Assembly: GCA_963649295.1 (NCBI GenBank)
Contig: CAVJHK010000008.1
Span: 1 to 53,374, forward strand
Direction of reading: 5' to 3'
From: RGIG3528 sp963649295
Lineage (GTDB): Bacteria; Bacillota; Clostridia; Lachnospirales; Lachnospiraceae
DNA length: 53,374 nucleotides
The position numbers and the translations under genes are program-made. Of this stretch, positions 17,215 through 26,666 are shown piece by piece. Numbering within the stretch: the first letter of the stretch is position 1; the number at the start of each line of letters is the position of its first letter. The notes beneath the pieces were generated by a model. It worked only from the letters and a program-made list of their open reading frames with translations. It was not told where the DNA came from and did not search any database.

Positions 17215-17623
17215 ATAAACACCTCCTTTAATTAGTATGGCTGTTTTTGCCTGTTACTCAATGTAATTTGCATTCTTTTCCATTTTTATTCTATTACGGA
17301 AATGTCCGCTTTGCAACACAAAAATTACAAAATTTTGTTATGGTAAAATAAAGTTATAACTCCGCAGTTATTTACATGGCACTTTGCACGTCGACATATT
17401 TTCCCACCGTTGAGTCGTCCATGTTGAAGGTATAGTTACTAACGTTATTCTATTCTCAACCACGAGTCTATTTCTTGCTTTTTTCTTGAATTGTACCATG
17501 AATTCTCTCGTTTTGCATAAAAAAACACTCACCGATCGCTAAATGCCTTTTATCATTATTTTATTATTTCTTGCAGGTTCGATATGTTTTTATAAAAATG
17601 ATCTTTTCGGCTGTTTTCGCTTT
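17215..17623. other. Intergenic region with a possible gene remnant
   Basis: No complete gene. On the minus strand, a frame ending in NMDDSTVGKYVDVQSAM stops at a TAA near 17375 and resembles the tail of an unidentified gene; its upstream part is broken by stops. A small hairpin ATAACT-CCGC-AGTTAT lies at 17356-17371. The 5' part near 17217-17260 holds the antitoxin promoter and ribosome site. Confidence 0.4.
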
Positions 17624-18850
17624 TTATGATAACAGCCAATCAAGTAAATTCAAAGATTTGATGCCATCATAAGAATTTATATAACTTCTGTCCATCGATA
17701 ATATAATTTTTTCATAGTTGTCGCCAATCATACGAAGCGGTCTTAATTCCCTATCTCTCGTTTCTTGTGAGAGCATACTTTCCGTTACCTGAATATATAG
17801 TTTCTCATTCGGCTTTTCGGCAACAAAATCCACTTCCGTTTCTCCCACTTTCCCGATGTATACACTATAATCTCTCCTGATAAGCTCCAAAAATACAATG
17901 TTTTCTAAGATATGCCCCCTGTCAGCATCACGGTAGCCAAGTAACATATTACGAAAGCCCATGTCTATGATATAATTCTTTTCCAACGTTTTTAATAACT
18001 TTTTTCCTTTTACATCATATCTGCGGGCAGAATAAAAAACAAACGCGCTGCATAGCATATCAATATATTTATCGACCGTTTTACCGGCAATATTTTTACC
18101 TTTTTTATTCAAATCGCCTTCATTAGACAATACTTTGCCTATACTGTTCGATGAAGTTATACTTCCGATGTTCGAACAAAGAAACAATACAATTTTTTTG
18201 AGCGTCGTTTGGTCTGCCTGACTGTTACGCTGTAAAATATCTCTCAGCACAACCGTGGAATATATACCTTCGAGCGCTTGGTTACTCCTTGCCTCATTAA
18301 ATTGATATTCTCTTAAAACAGGCATTCCGCCAAACTGCAAATACTTTTGAAACTTTTCCTCCGTCGTAACAGCCGCATCAAAATTATAAAAATTCAAAAA
18401 CTCTTTGAAGGATAACGGCAGCATACGTATTTCCACATATCTTCCTGAAAGAAGCGTTGAAAATTCAGTAGATAATAAATATGCATTCGAACCAGTAATA
18501 TAAATATCCACATCAAAATCAAGACGAAAAGACTCTATTGCCTTCTCCCAGTGTTCGACAGCCTGCAATTCGTCAAATATCAGATAGATTTTCCCGATCT
18601 TTGGTATACGCTCACTGACATAGTCATAAAAATTAATATAATTAGAAATATTGCGATAACGCAATGATTCTAAGTTCATATGAATAATATTTTCATCCGG
18701 CACACCGTTTTGTGAAAGATATTGATGAAACAAGTCCAAAAGCGATGACTTACCGCATCTGCGAATTCCCGTAATTATTTTAACTAAGTCAACATCTTTA
18801 TTTTGTATCAGCTGTTTTAAATATTCAGGGCGATTTATGAGTTCAGTCAT
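17624..18850 (-). CDS. AAA_14/DUF4143 family ATPase
   Basis: 408 residues. Walker A TGIRRCGKSSLLDL (about 26-39), Walker B IYLIFDELQ (about 87-95) and sensor region YITGSNAYLLS. The C-terminal DUF4143 half has a PD-(D/E)xK-like stretch, VGETEVDFVAEKPNEKLYIQV in two pieces around residue 345-365. These ATPases are very common, often multi-copy, in gut Clostridia and Bacteroidetes, and their role is unsettled. A strong site GTAGGAGG precedes the ATG. Paired direct repeats lie 60-120 bases upstream. The gene stands alone. Confidence 0.9.
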   Translation of the reverse strand: MTELINRPEYLKQLIQNKDVDLVKIITGIRRCGKSSLLDLFHQYLSQNGVPDENIIHMNLESLRYRNISNYINFYDYVSERIPKIGKIYLIFDELQAVEHWEKAIESFRLDFDVDIYITGSNAYLLSTEFSTLLSGRYVEIRMLPLSFKEFLNFYNFDAAVTTEEKFQKYLQFGGMPVLREYQFNEARSNQALEGIYSTVVLRDILQRNSQADQTTLKKIVLFLCSNIGSITSSNSIGKVLSNEGDLNKKGKNIAGKTVDKYIDMLCSAFVFYSARRYDVKGKKLLKTLEKNYIIDMGFRNMLLGYRDADRGHILENIVFLELIRRDYSVYIGKVGETEVDFVAEKPNEKLYIQVTESMLSQETRDRELRPLRMIGDNYEKIILSMDRSYINSYDGIKSLNLLDWLLS

Positions 18851-18909
18851 AGCTACCTCCTACTCTTCTTACTTAAGAAGTATACTAAAAAAGAAAAATT
18901 CGTCAAGAC

Positions 18910-18973
18910 TTTCAGACTTGTAAGTCCAAAACTATCTTAAAATACATTGTTTCAGACTTGTAAGTCCAAAACT
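18910..18973. repeat. Two 24-bp direct repeats, each with an inner palindrome
   Basis: Identical copies at 18910-18933 and 18950-18973 are separated by 16 bases, a 40-base period. Each contains GACTTGTAAGTC, a near-perfect palindrome. They sit between the divergent starts of the DUF4143 ATPase (minus) and the 19097 gene (plus), which suggests an operator pair. No third copy and no cas genes are present. Confidence 0.8.
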
Positions 18974-19096
18974 TTTTTATCCTGTATTTTACGATACAAT
19001 GATACTGCTTATCGGAAGTTGCCTTTTGACTTCCCGATAAGTTATAATGCATTCATATAAAACCCAATCATCCTTCAAACTCATCGGAGGTTTCGC

Positions 19097-20677
19097 ATGG
19101 CAAACGTTCTTACTGAGATCCTTAAAAATTTATATAAAAATCCCGACGCATACAGAGAAGCGTCTAAGGACAGCTTGTCACAGGCAAAAAATGCTCATGT
19201 ATTGCCTGCGCACGGCAATATGTCTAATTTTAATGCAATTGCGGATAATGCCCTAATCCGGGGACTTATTACCGATATAAGAAGAGACAGCATTACGCTT
19301 TTGCTTACAGACAACGAAATCGTTACCGCCCGTCTTGCGGCTCCTCTTCCTCTTTCAATCGGCGAAACCGCCTCATTTTCAGTCGCCAAAAGAGAAGAGA
19401 ATCAGATTATTTTAAGCCTGTGCAAAAATAATGACATTAAGGACAACCCGATTGTCCCGAGTTCCGAAAACATATTAAAAAAATTGGGATTTACCGTATC
19501 AGACAAAAACATTGAAATCGTTAAAAGCCTATTACAGCTTAAAGCACCCATATCAAAAGATAGCATTAAAGCAATTGTTACGCTTTTGGGGAAATTTCCG
19601 TCTACTTCCGTTTCCGATATTATATTGCTAAAAATCACGGATATACCCGTAACGCAAAGAAATTTGGAATTTGTCGGTCTGTTTTCCGAAAGCATTATTT
19701 CGGAAACCAAAAATGCGATTAACGAAATTGCAGATGCAATAAATAAAGAAACAAATCCCTCTGTACAAAGCGAACTAAAAAAAGAATTTGAAAAAATATT
19801 GAATGACATTTTTAACCGTGAACCGGGCTCAGACGCCGGTATGTCAAATACTCATGACGCCGTTAATTTTAATTCTCCGGATGTAAAAACATTTGTTTCT
19901 GCCTCCGACGAATCAAGCTCTCCTATGCCGGACGACCTGCCCAATTTTTCCGACAAGCCCGGTTTAACAAATTCCTTTACCTTACCGGTCTCTTCCGACA
20001 CCGAATCCGATTTAAAGGATGCCCACACTGAAATTTCGCAAAAAAATGATTTTAAATCAGATTTAAATGATGCTTTTAAGTCCTTCTTTTTGACACCCAA
20101 AGAAATATCAAAAAAAGAAAACTTGCAAAATATAAATAAGCATCTTATGTCTCTTGCGGCTGAGCTTAAAAAAATGTCAGAGAAATTCACCGAAACCTTA
20201 GATGAAAATACCGACACAAAAGAATTTTTGCATACAGAAAGACTTATAACGCATGCAAAGCTTATGGATTATGTAAATTCCGTATTTCCTTTTATGTTTA
20301 TTCCGATTTCCTTCAAAAACGAAAATACCGAATCCGAGCTTTATGTATATGAGAGAAAAAAGAATTTTAATGCTTCCGATTCCGTAAGCGTATGCCTTCA
20401 TCTCGCAATGAAGAAGCTTGGGGACACTGATATATTTATTACTCTCTCCGGATCAGCCTTAAATATAAATATATCCGCCGCAAACGAAATATCAAAAAAA
20501 GTATTTGAAAGCGAAATCGATACGCTCTCAAATACTTTAAACGAAAAAGGTTTTAAATTAACATGTTCCGTAGGTGTTACTAAAGACAAAATAACCGGTC
20601 CCGACAAATTATTAAAATTTATTGACACATGTGACTATGGTGACATACAAAATTACACATTTGACGTAAGGACCTAA
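19097..20677 (+). CDS. Large acidic protein, possibly FliK-like
   Basis: 526 residues, no signal peptide or membrane segment. An N-terminal OB-like stretch (IRGLITDIRRDSITLLLTD, then PLPLSIGETASFSV, about residues 53-95) precedes helices. A low-complexity Ser/Asp-rich linker spans about 250-330. A C-terminal alpha/beta domain follows (SELYVYERKK, then DIFITLSGSALNINISA, then FKLTCSVGV). This three-part layout resembles clostridial flagellar hook-length control proteins, but the match is by shape, not by clear motif. GGAGG sits 8 bases before the ATG. It is convergent with lacZ, 7 bases apart, with no visible terminator. Confidence 0.6.
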   Translation: MANVLTEILKNLYKNPDAYREASKDSLSQAKNAHVLPAHGNMSNFNAIADNALIRGLITDIRRDSITLLLTDNEIVTARLAAPLPLSIGETASFSVAKREENQIILSLCKNNDIKDNPIVPSSENILKKLGFTVSDKNIEIVKSLLQLKAPISKDSIKAIVTLLGKFPSTSVSDIILLKITDIPVTQRNLEFVGLFSESIISETKNAINEIADAINKETNPSVQSELKKEFEKILNDIFNREPGSDAGMSNTHDAVNFNSPDVKTFVSASDESSSPMPDDLPNFSDKPGLTNSFTLPVSSDTESDLKDAHTEISQKNDFKSDLNDAFKSFFLTPKEISKKENLQNINKHLMSLAAELKKMSEKFTETLDENTDTKEFLHTERLITHAKLMDYVNSVFPFMFIPISFKNENTESELYVYERKKNFNASDSVSVCLHLAMKKLGDTDIFITLSGSALNINISAANEISKKVFESEIDTLSNTLNEKGFKLTCSVGVTKDKITGPDKLLKFIDTCDYGDIQNYTFDVRT

Positions 20678-20684
20678 TATATCA

Positions 20685-23684
20685 TCAGATTCCCACCATA
20701 AAGAATTCAAAATGCATGTCGCAGTCGCTCTTTATGAGATACCTGTCATGAGTTCTTGCGCCCCAGGAATCGTCACCGCCCACACCCATTTGAATCTTGT
20801 TTATGCGGATTATCGTATAATGAATATCGGGAAGCTCATACAGGTGCTTTGCATTTTCAAGCTCGTTCGGAGTATAAGGTAAAACGGACATCTCAAAATT
20901 GTCCCCCGCAAAAACCATACCTTTACCATGTCTGTCGGTAATTTGTGCAAATCTGACACCCGTGCGGTTTCCGCATTCCTGCGGCATGAGATAGGGAGTC
21001 ACGTTTTCGGAGGATTTAAATTCATATATTCCGAGTCTTGCGCCCGAACGCCTGTCAAGCATACATTCGTCCGGTCCTTCACCGTAATAACGCACATTTT
21101 CGTAATCTGCGGGAAGCGTAAACATAAGCCCGAATTCAGGCATATCGGGTGCGTCCTTTACTCCCTTATAATCCATCTCGGCTTCAATTATTCCGTTATC
21201 AAATACCGTATATGACACATATAGCTCTGCGCCCGGAATTTCCGGAAGGCGGTATTTTGTCACAATCTTATTTCCTTCTGCCTTAAAATCCGAAATTGCT
21301 GCATAATCGGATGCTATCTTCCATTTGCCGAGGCGTGCGGGAGCACCGTTTCCCATATCGTTATCCGTTGGCGCACGCCAGAAATTCGGCTTCGGACATA
21401 AGAAAAAGAATTCCTTTCCTTTAACGTTCATCGAAAGGAAGCCGCCGTTTCTCTTTGAAAAGATATATTGAAAATCATCTCCGTGAAATGCCACATTGTA
21501 ATCACAGTCAATAATTTTTACTTTTCTTAATGCCGTCCCCGCATTGTCACATAACATATCCAATCCGGGATTTTTTGTATTCACGTTAAATGTATATTCG
21601 CCGAATGCGATTTCATATCCCGCATCCGCCCAGTCGGTATCATAGGAAAGCGCAAAAGACACATTTATCGTATACTCACCGGGGCAATCAAAATATTCGG
21701 AATTTTCGTCAAAAAGCAGAATTTCCGTTTTTTCACCCGGAGCAGCAGACACATTTCTCGCCTCCACCGTCACCGTTTCTCCGTTACGCAAAAGAGTCAC
21801 AAAGCAGTCAAAATCCGAAAGATTCGTAAAAAGATAATAGTTTGTAATTTCCGCCGTATCGCGATTTACCTTTATCCCGATGTTTTGATAATTAAATTTT
21901 ACGTCCTGCATCTTAGGGGAATTCGTTCTGTCCGCAAAAACAATTCCGTCACCGCAAAAATTGTAATCGTTAGGCTTATCATGAAAATCTCCGCCATATC
22001 CCATATATTCTTCGCCGTAGCGGTTTTTCTTAACAAACGCCTGGTCAATATAATCCCAAATGAATCCGCCCTGGTACTTATCGATTTCATGAGTCATATG
22101 TGTATATTCATCCATTGCCCCGAGCGAATTTCCCATCGCATGCATATATTCGCACAAAATGAAAGGCTTTTCGGGATGCTCACAGATAAATTTTTTCACA
22201 TCCCAAGGCTTTGTATACATCTGACTTTCAACATCGGACGTCTCATTATAGGTTCTTTCGTGGCAGATTCCTTCGTAATGCACAAGTCTTGTATTGTCGC
22301 GTTCCTTAAAGAGCTTTGACATAAGATAAATATTTTCGCCGCCGCACGACTCGTTGCCGCATGACCAAAAAAGCACGCATGCATGGTTTTTGTCGCGTTC
22401 CTGCATCGAACGCGCTCTGTCAAGGCATGCCGTACGCCATACGGGGTTGCTGCCGGGAAGAGTGGTTTCGGTGGGACGTCCTATAACCGACCAGGTGCCG
22501 TGAGTTTCGAGATTGCATTCGTCTATTACATAAATTCCGTATTTGTCGCACAAATCGTAAAAGAACGTTTGATCGGGATAATGACACGTACGAACGGCAT
22601 TTATATTATGCCTCTTCATATTTATGATATCACGCTCGGTATCCCGATACGAAACAGTGCGTCCCGTGTCCGCACTCATCTCGTGGCGGTTTACGCCGTT
22701 AAAAACAATTCTTTTTCCGTTAAGCGTAAGGACACCGTTTGATATTTCAAAACGTCTGAAGCCGATTTGCTGTTCGGAAATTTCTGTTATCGCATTTTCC
22801 TCTCCCTTAAGAATTATCTTGAGATCATAAAGATTCGGATATTCCGCGCTCCATGCGTCCACTTCCCCGCAGTCGAGAGTAACATTATATATGCCGTCCG
22901 TAACCCGGATTTCCTTTTTTACGATTTCTGTATCAAACGAGCTTAACGTAATTTCTGCAATCGCATTTAATTTCTTTTCGGATTTGACCGTAAATTCAAG
23001 GTCAAGCTTTCCTGTCTCGTTATCCTTATTTAAAATCCCTTTTGCAAATATGTCAAAAATAGTAATTTCCGGAACAACATAAATAAATACATCCCTGAAA
23101 AGCCCCGAAAACCTAAAGAAATCCTGATCTTCAAGCCACGAGCTTGACGTAAATCTGTAAACCTGTACCGAAAGCCTGTTTATATGGTCAAAGTCTACCG
23201 CATCCGTAAGTTCAAAATCGTGAGGTGTAAACGAGTCTTCCGAATATCCGATAAATTTTCCGTTAAGCCAAACCGCTATTCCGCTTTCCGCTCCCTGGAA
23301 GCTTACAAAAATTCTTTTTCCTTTATTCTTTTTGTCTAATTTGAATTCTTTTACATAACTAGCGGTCGGATTAAATTCCGTGGGCACTTCCCCGTTCTTT
23401 AGATCCTCATGTCCGTCCCAGGGATACATAAAATTATTGTAGGCGGGATGTCCGTATCCCTGCATCTCAATCGACAAAGGCACCGTCACATCATTAAAGG
23501 CCGAAAGATCGTAATCGTTATTTTGGAAACCTGCCGGAACCATATTTAAATTTTTTGCATAATGCATCTTCCAGGTGCCGTTTAAAGATATTTTTTCGTT
23601 TGACGACCTGTGGGAAGAATGCGCGGGAACGCGGTTAACGCTTACCGTTTCGATATCTCTCAAAAAATCATAATTCATTTCCAT
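20685..23684 (-). CDS. lacZ: Glycoside hydrolase family 2 beta-galactosidase
   Basis: About 999 residues, the normal size of LacZ-type GH2 enzymes. Order: sugar-binding domain (SLNGTWKMHYA), immunoglobulin-like domain, TIM barrel and C-terminal beta-sandwich (Bgal_small_N). In the barrel, the acid/base Glu lies in WSCGNESCGG and the nucleophile Glu in ILCEYMHAMGNS. NGVNRHEMSADTGR and CHYPD are typical for beta-galactosidases. No signal peptide, so it acts on imported sugars. I place the start at the ATG at 23684, with AAAGGAGA seven bases upstream; a longer frame from 23708 would overlap the PHP gene. It is co-transcribed with that gene. Confidence 0.95.
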   Translation of the reverse strand: MEMNYDFLRDIETVSVNRVPAHSSHRSSNEKISLNGTWKMHYAKNLNMVPAGFQNNDYDLSAFNDVTVPLSIEMQGYGHPAYNNFMYPWDGHEDLKNGEVPTEFNPTASYVKEFKLDKKNKGKRIFVSFQGAESGIAVWLNGKFIGYSEDSFTPHDFELTDAVDFDHINRLSVQVYRFTSSSWLEDQDFFRFSGLFRDVFIYVVPEITIFDIFAKGILNKDNETGKLDLEFTVKSEKKLNAIAEITLSSFDTEIVKKEIRVTDGIYNVTLDCGEVDAWSAEYPNLYDLKIILKGEENAITEISEQQIGFRRFEISNGVLTLNGKRIVFNGVNRHEMSADTGRTVSYRDTERDIINMKRHNINAVRTCHYPDQTFFYDLCDKYGIYVIDECNLETHGTWSVIGRPTETTLPGSNPVWRTACLDRARSMQERDKNHACVLFWSCGNESCGGENIYLMSKLFKERDNTRLVHYEGICHERTYNETSDVESQMYTKPWDVKKFICEHPEKPFILCEYMHAMGNSLGAMDEYTHMTHEIDKYQGGFIWDYIDQAFVKKNRYGEEYMGYGGDFHDKPNDYNFCGDGIVFADRTNSPKMQDVKFNYQNIGIKVNRDTAEITNYYLFTNLSDFDCFVTLLRNGETVTVEARNVSAAPGEKTEILLFDENSEYFDCPGEYTINVSFALSYDTDWADAGYEIAFGEYTFNVNTKNPGLDMLCDNAGTALRKVKIIDCDYNVAFHGDDFQYIFSKRNGGFLSMNVKGKEFFFLCPKPNFWRAPTDNDMGNGAPARLGKWKIASDYAAISDFKAEGNKIVTKYRLPEIPGAELYVSYTVFDNGIIEAEMDYKGVKDAPDMPEFGLMFTLPADYENVRYYGEGPDECMLDRRSGARLGIYEFKSSENVTPYLMPQECGNRTGVRFAQITDRHGKGMVFAGDNFEMSVLPYTPNELENAKHLYELPDIHYTIIRINKIQMGVGGDDSWGARTHDRYLIKSDCDMHFEFFMVGI

Positions 23685-23695
23685 AATCTTCTCCT

Positions 23696-24565
23696 TTATC
23701 CGATACATTTTCTTACAGATTCCAAATAGCTTTCGGGAACCTTTAAATTGCCACGTCCGATGCCGATTTTGATATCCGGCTTGTTTCCCCCGTGAAAGTC
23801 GGAACCGCCGCTTGCCGCAAGCGAATAAATTTTTGCAAAGCCCTGCAGTGTGTCTTTGTCCGCTTCCTTATTCGTTGAATGAAGCACTTCTATGCCCTTT
23901 AATCCTGCGGGAACAAGTATTTCCTTTAGGAGTTCATTTATCTCGTCCAAATTAAAATCATAAAGCATGGGATGTGCCAAAATCGGCACACCGCCCGCAT
24001 TAAGTATTGTTTTTACCGTGCGTTCCGGTGTCAGGTACGCTCTCGGAACATAGCATGTGGCACTTCTGTCAAGATATTTTTTAAATGCCTCGTTTTTATC
24101 CTTTACATAGCCCTTTTCGGTAAGCACTCTCGCAAAATGCGCTCTTGTGATTACTGTATCGGGATTGCCTTCCTTTAATTCATCAAGCGTCATATGGATT
24201 CCGAGCTTATCAAATTTTGAAAGCATCTTAAGATTTCTTTCCTCACGCTTAAAAACTGTTTCATCCAAAGTCTTTTGAAGCTCTTTATTTTCGGGATCGA
24301 TAAAAAGTCCCAAAATATGAATGTCACGATTTTTATATCCCGCCGAAATCTCGATTCCGGGGACAAATTCCATATCGATATTTTTGTCTGTTTTTTTTAT
24401 TTTCTCCAGTTCCGCTGCCGCACTAACTATTCCCCGCGTTGTATCGTGGTCGGTAAGCGCAAAGGCTTTTAGGTGCGCCATAGCCGCAAGACGCACAACT
24501 TCCGCAGGCGTACACGTTCCGTCCGATGCCGTCGAATGGGTATGAAGATCGACATATCTTTGCAT
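23696..24565 (-). CDS. PHP-domain phosphoesterase
   Basis: 289 residues. Metal motifs of the PHP fold are in order: DLHTHSTASDG (about 6-16), ALTDHDTTRG (about 36-45), GIEIS (about 70), ARAHFARVL, LAHPM (about 195) and GGSDFHG (about 252). This pattern matches the TrpH/RNase AM group, which removes 5' nucleotides from short RNAs or 3'-phosphate from pAp. ATG with CGGAGG upstream. It precedes lacZ by 11 bases; the functional link is not obvious. Confidence 0.9.
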   Translation of the reverse strand: MQRYVDLHTHSTASDGTCTPAEVVRLAAMAHLKAFALTDHDTTRGIVSAAAELEKIKKTDKNIDMEFVPGIEISAGYKNRDIHILGLFIDPENKELQKTLDETVFKREERNLKMLSKFDKLGIHMTLDELKEGNPDTVITRAHFARVLTEKGYVKDKNEAFKKYLDRSATCYVPRAYLTPERTVKTILNAGGVPILAHPMLYDFNLDEINELLKEILVPAGLKGIEVLHSTNKEADKDTLQGFAKIYSLAASGGSDFHGGNKPDIKIGIGRGNLKVPESYLESVRKCIG

Positions 24566-24584
24566 TTTTGCCTCCGAATAAAAG

Positions 24585-24607
24585 TCAGCTGCCCTTCACG
24601 CAGCTGA
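24585..24607 (-). terminator. Intrinsic terminator after the 24618-25304 gene
   Basis: Perfect 8-bp stem TCAGCTGC/GCAGCTGA with a 7-base loop, followed on the minus strand by CTTTTATT. Confidence 0.72.
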
Positions 24608-24617
24608 TAAAAAATAG

Positions 24618-25304
24618 TTATTGTATATTTTCTTTATTTAAAACAGATAATTCGTAATCCGCTCTCTTTATCATATAGAGTGCGATTCCTATTGTCGAAA
24701 AAAGTACAGCCGCACCCGATACGGATGTGATCACTCTTCTTGTACTTTCCGTATTTTCGTGTCCGAATGCCGAAAACATTGCAGTTTCAAGTGAAAGAAC
24801 GGATACGAATGCCGCTATAAGGTTCACCGCTTTTGCGGCAGAAAGAAGCGGACTATTATAACGCCTGTACATTATCACGTTTACAATTGCCGTTACCGTA
24901 AATATCGTTGTCATGACCGAAAGCCCGATTGTATATATATGATTGTAAGAAAATCCCATATCGTCAATCACGATAAGACAAACTATGACGGCAAGAAAAA
25001 GATTCATCGGAATGAACAAATATCCGCAAAGCCGGTATCTTTTATATTCCGTGATTATATTTCTTGCTTCTTTTGTAATGGCTTCGCAATTCAAAACAAG
25101 CGCGCGTATAAGCACCAAAAAGAAATAATATCCCGCAAGCGAATAAAACCAAAGCGACTTATACGTGATTCCCGACGCAAGCTGGATCAAAGCCATCATA
25201 AAATTCATAACTATCGAAAAATAAAGGGATATCTCGGTTCGGAGCCTTTCGTTTGTGCTTATGAGCGTTGCCGTTTTTAAGACAAACCTTTCGAACTTTT
25301 TCAT
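24618..25304 (-). CDS. Six-helix membrane protein of unknown function
   Basis: 228 residues with about six hydrophobic segments (roughly 28-48, 50-72, 95-118, 122-145, 158-178 and 190-212). The short loops are basic (EYKRYRL, MYRRYNS). I do not recognise a family. The first helices loosely resemble the N-terminal part of cation-diffusion proteins, but no metal-binding pattern is seen. The ATG overlaps the TGA of the upstream acetyltransferase gene (ATGA), so the two are translationally coupled. Confidence 0.75.
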   Translation of the reverse strand: MKKFERFVLKTATLISTNERLRTEISLYFSIVMNFMMALIQLASGITYKSLWFYSLAGYYFFLVLIRALVLNCEAITKEARNIITEYKRYRLCGYLFIPMNLFLAVIVCLIVIDDMGFSYNHIYTIGLSVMTTIFTVTAIVNVIMYRRYNSPLLSAAKAVNLIAAFVSVLSLETAMFSAFGHENTESTRRVITSVSGAAVLFSTIGIALYMIKRADYELSVLNKENIQ

Positions 25305-25954
25305 GCCGCTCTCGTTATCCGTTCTCTTCTTTTTGCCCTGTAAATATCATATACAACACCCACAATTGCGATTACGGCAGTCACAACAAGAAGTATTATA
25401 TAGGGAAAAGTCATCTTAAGTATGAGATAAGAAATCAAATCAAGTGCAACAATAATCGCGATCAGGACAATGCTTTGATAAGTTTGCCTTTTTTCGATTT
25501 TGTATCTCGGTCCGTCCTGACCGTTTGCAAACATCACAAAACCGTTGTTTTCCAAAACTCTTTGGGCGGCAATATTTCCGGGTGCGGTTTCTCCCATCAC
25601 GACGAATACGTCTTTTTGCGAAAATGCCCAATTTATTACGGCGCCGAGTGCTTCGGTCATATACCCCTGCCTTTGCATGCCGGGCAGTACCGCATATTTC
25701 ACTTCAACAACGCCGTTCTTTTCGGGTCCGTTAAACGAAACATCCCCAAGTGCCTTTTGATTTTCTTTTAAAATTATTTTCCAGGGCGTAAACCAAATAT
25801 AATCCTCGGGTTCATTCTCGCAATTTTTAAGCATTTCCTTGTATGCTGCTTTTGCGGCCTCGTTTTTTTCTTCTTTTATCTGTAATTCCAATTCTTCTTC
25901 TGTCATAGGAACAATAAAAAGTCTTTCGGTTTTTAAACAGATTTGTTTTTTCAA
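25301..25954 (-). CDS. GNAT acetyltransferase with a C-terminal membrane hairpin
   Basis: 217 residues. Residues about 1-150 are a RimJ/RimL-type GNAT domain: TERLFIVPMTEEE at the start, YAVLPGMQRQGYMTEAL (acetyl-CoA loop, Q/RxxGxM) and NIAAQRVLENNGF near the end. After KIEKRQTYQ come two hydrophobic helices (about 155-175 and 177-198) and a basic tail. Membrane anchoring of a GNAT enzyme is unusual. The start is TTG at 25954, preceded by ACGGAGG. It is coupled to the membrane protein gene that follows. Confidence 0.85.
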   Translation of the reverse strand: MKKQICLKTERLFIVPMTEEELELQIKEEKNEAAKAAYKEMLKNCENEPEDYIWFTPWKIILKENQKALGDVSFNGPEKNGVVEVKYAVLPGMQRQGYMTEALGAVINWAFSQKDVFVVMGETAPGNIAAQRVLENNGFVMFANGQDGPRYKIEKRQTYQSIVLIAIIVALDLISYLILKMTFPYIILLVVTAVIAIVGVVYDIYRAKRRERITRAA

Positions 25955-26010
25955 AATTTAAATCCTCCGTTTCAATCGACTTTATAAGCGTATTTCCTCA
26001 ATTCCTCGCA

Positions 26011-26016
26011 ATTATA
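26011..26016 (-). promoter_or_regulatory. Extended -10 promoter candidate for the GNAT/membrane operon
   Basis: The minus strand reads TTTGTTATAAT, a perfect TATAAT with TG one base upstream, about 55 bases before the TTG start. The -35 region is weak. Confidence 0.4.
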
Positions 26017-26099
26017 ACAAATATCGTCCGAAAACGCCATATTACCCCAAAAAAACTTGTAAAATCTTTATTTATAAAGCGCAACCGGTGCACAACAAT

Positions 26100-26588
26100 T
26101 TAATCAAGTATCGTTTCCATTGCGGTCATATACGGTTTCATTCCCATTTTTTCATAAAATGCGCGTGCACCCGGATTACATTCCCACACATGAAGCGTCA
26201 CGGAATAACATCCGATTTTTTTTGCATATTCCTTTACATAATCAAACAATTTTTCGCCTGCGCCCATACGTCTAAAATTAAAGTCAACACAAATATCGTC
26301 TATATACAAATCCGTTCTCTTTGTGAGAGATCTTTTTCCGTTGCTTTTTGTAATTTCGGTCATTGCATATCCTATCACAAGATCCTTGTCCTTTAATGCC
26401 GCAACAAACACGGAACGCACAGGATCACTTAAAATTTTTTTTAAATCCTCCCGCTCATACTTTCTTCTTCCGTCAATAAATAGATCCGGACGCTTTTCGG
26501 CATGCACATGATTTACTTCGACAAGAAGCTCCAAAATTCTTTCAATGTCCTTTGTTTCCGCATATCTTACCAAAATACCGTCATTCAT
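26100..26588 (-). CDS. GNAT family N-acetyltransferase
   Basis: 162 residues. Core motifs: IGYAMTEI (strand 4), DDICVDFNFRRMGAGEKLFDY (R/QxxGxG/A acetyl-CoA loop, about 92-112) and SVTLHVWECNPGARAFYEKMGM near the C-terminus. The substrate is unknown. It stands alone, 145 bases from the membrane GNAT gene. Confidence 0.88.
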   Translation of the reverse strand: MNDGILVRYAETKDIERILELLVEVNHVHAEKRPDLFIDGRRKYEREDLKKILSDPVRSVFVAALKDKDLVIGYAMTEITKSNGKRSLTKRTDLYIDDICVDFNFRRMGAGEKLFDYVKEYAKKIGCYSVTLHVWECNPGARAFYEKMGMKPYMTAMETILD

Positions 26589-26617
26589 GATTTTTTCCCT
26601 CTTTTGTTACTAATCTA

Positions 26618-26666
26618 TATTTTACTGCTCATACATATTTTATTGCTCATACATATTTTATTGCAT
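26618..26666. repeat. 18-bp tandem repeat, 2.7 copies
   Basis: The unit TATTTTAYTGCTCATACA occurs at 26618-26635 and 26636-26653, with a partial copy at 26654-26666. The stop codon of the TtcA-like gene (26658-26660) lies inside the third copy, so slippage could alter the distance to downstream signals but not the protein. Confidence 0.85.

Noticed and set aside
18910..18973. Mini CRISPR array
   Set aside because: Only two repeats with one 16-base spacer and no cas genes; the palindromic core fits an operator better.
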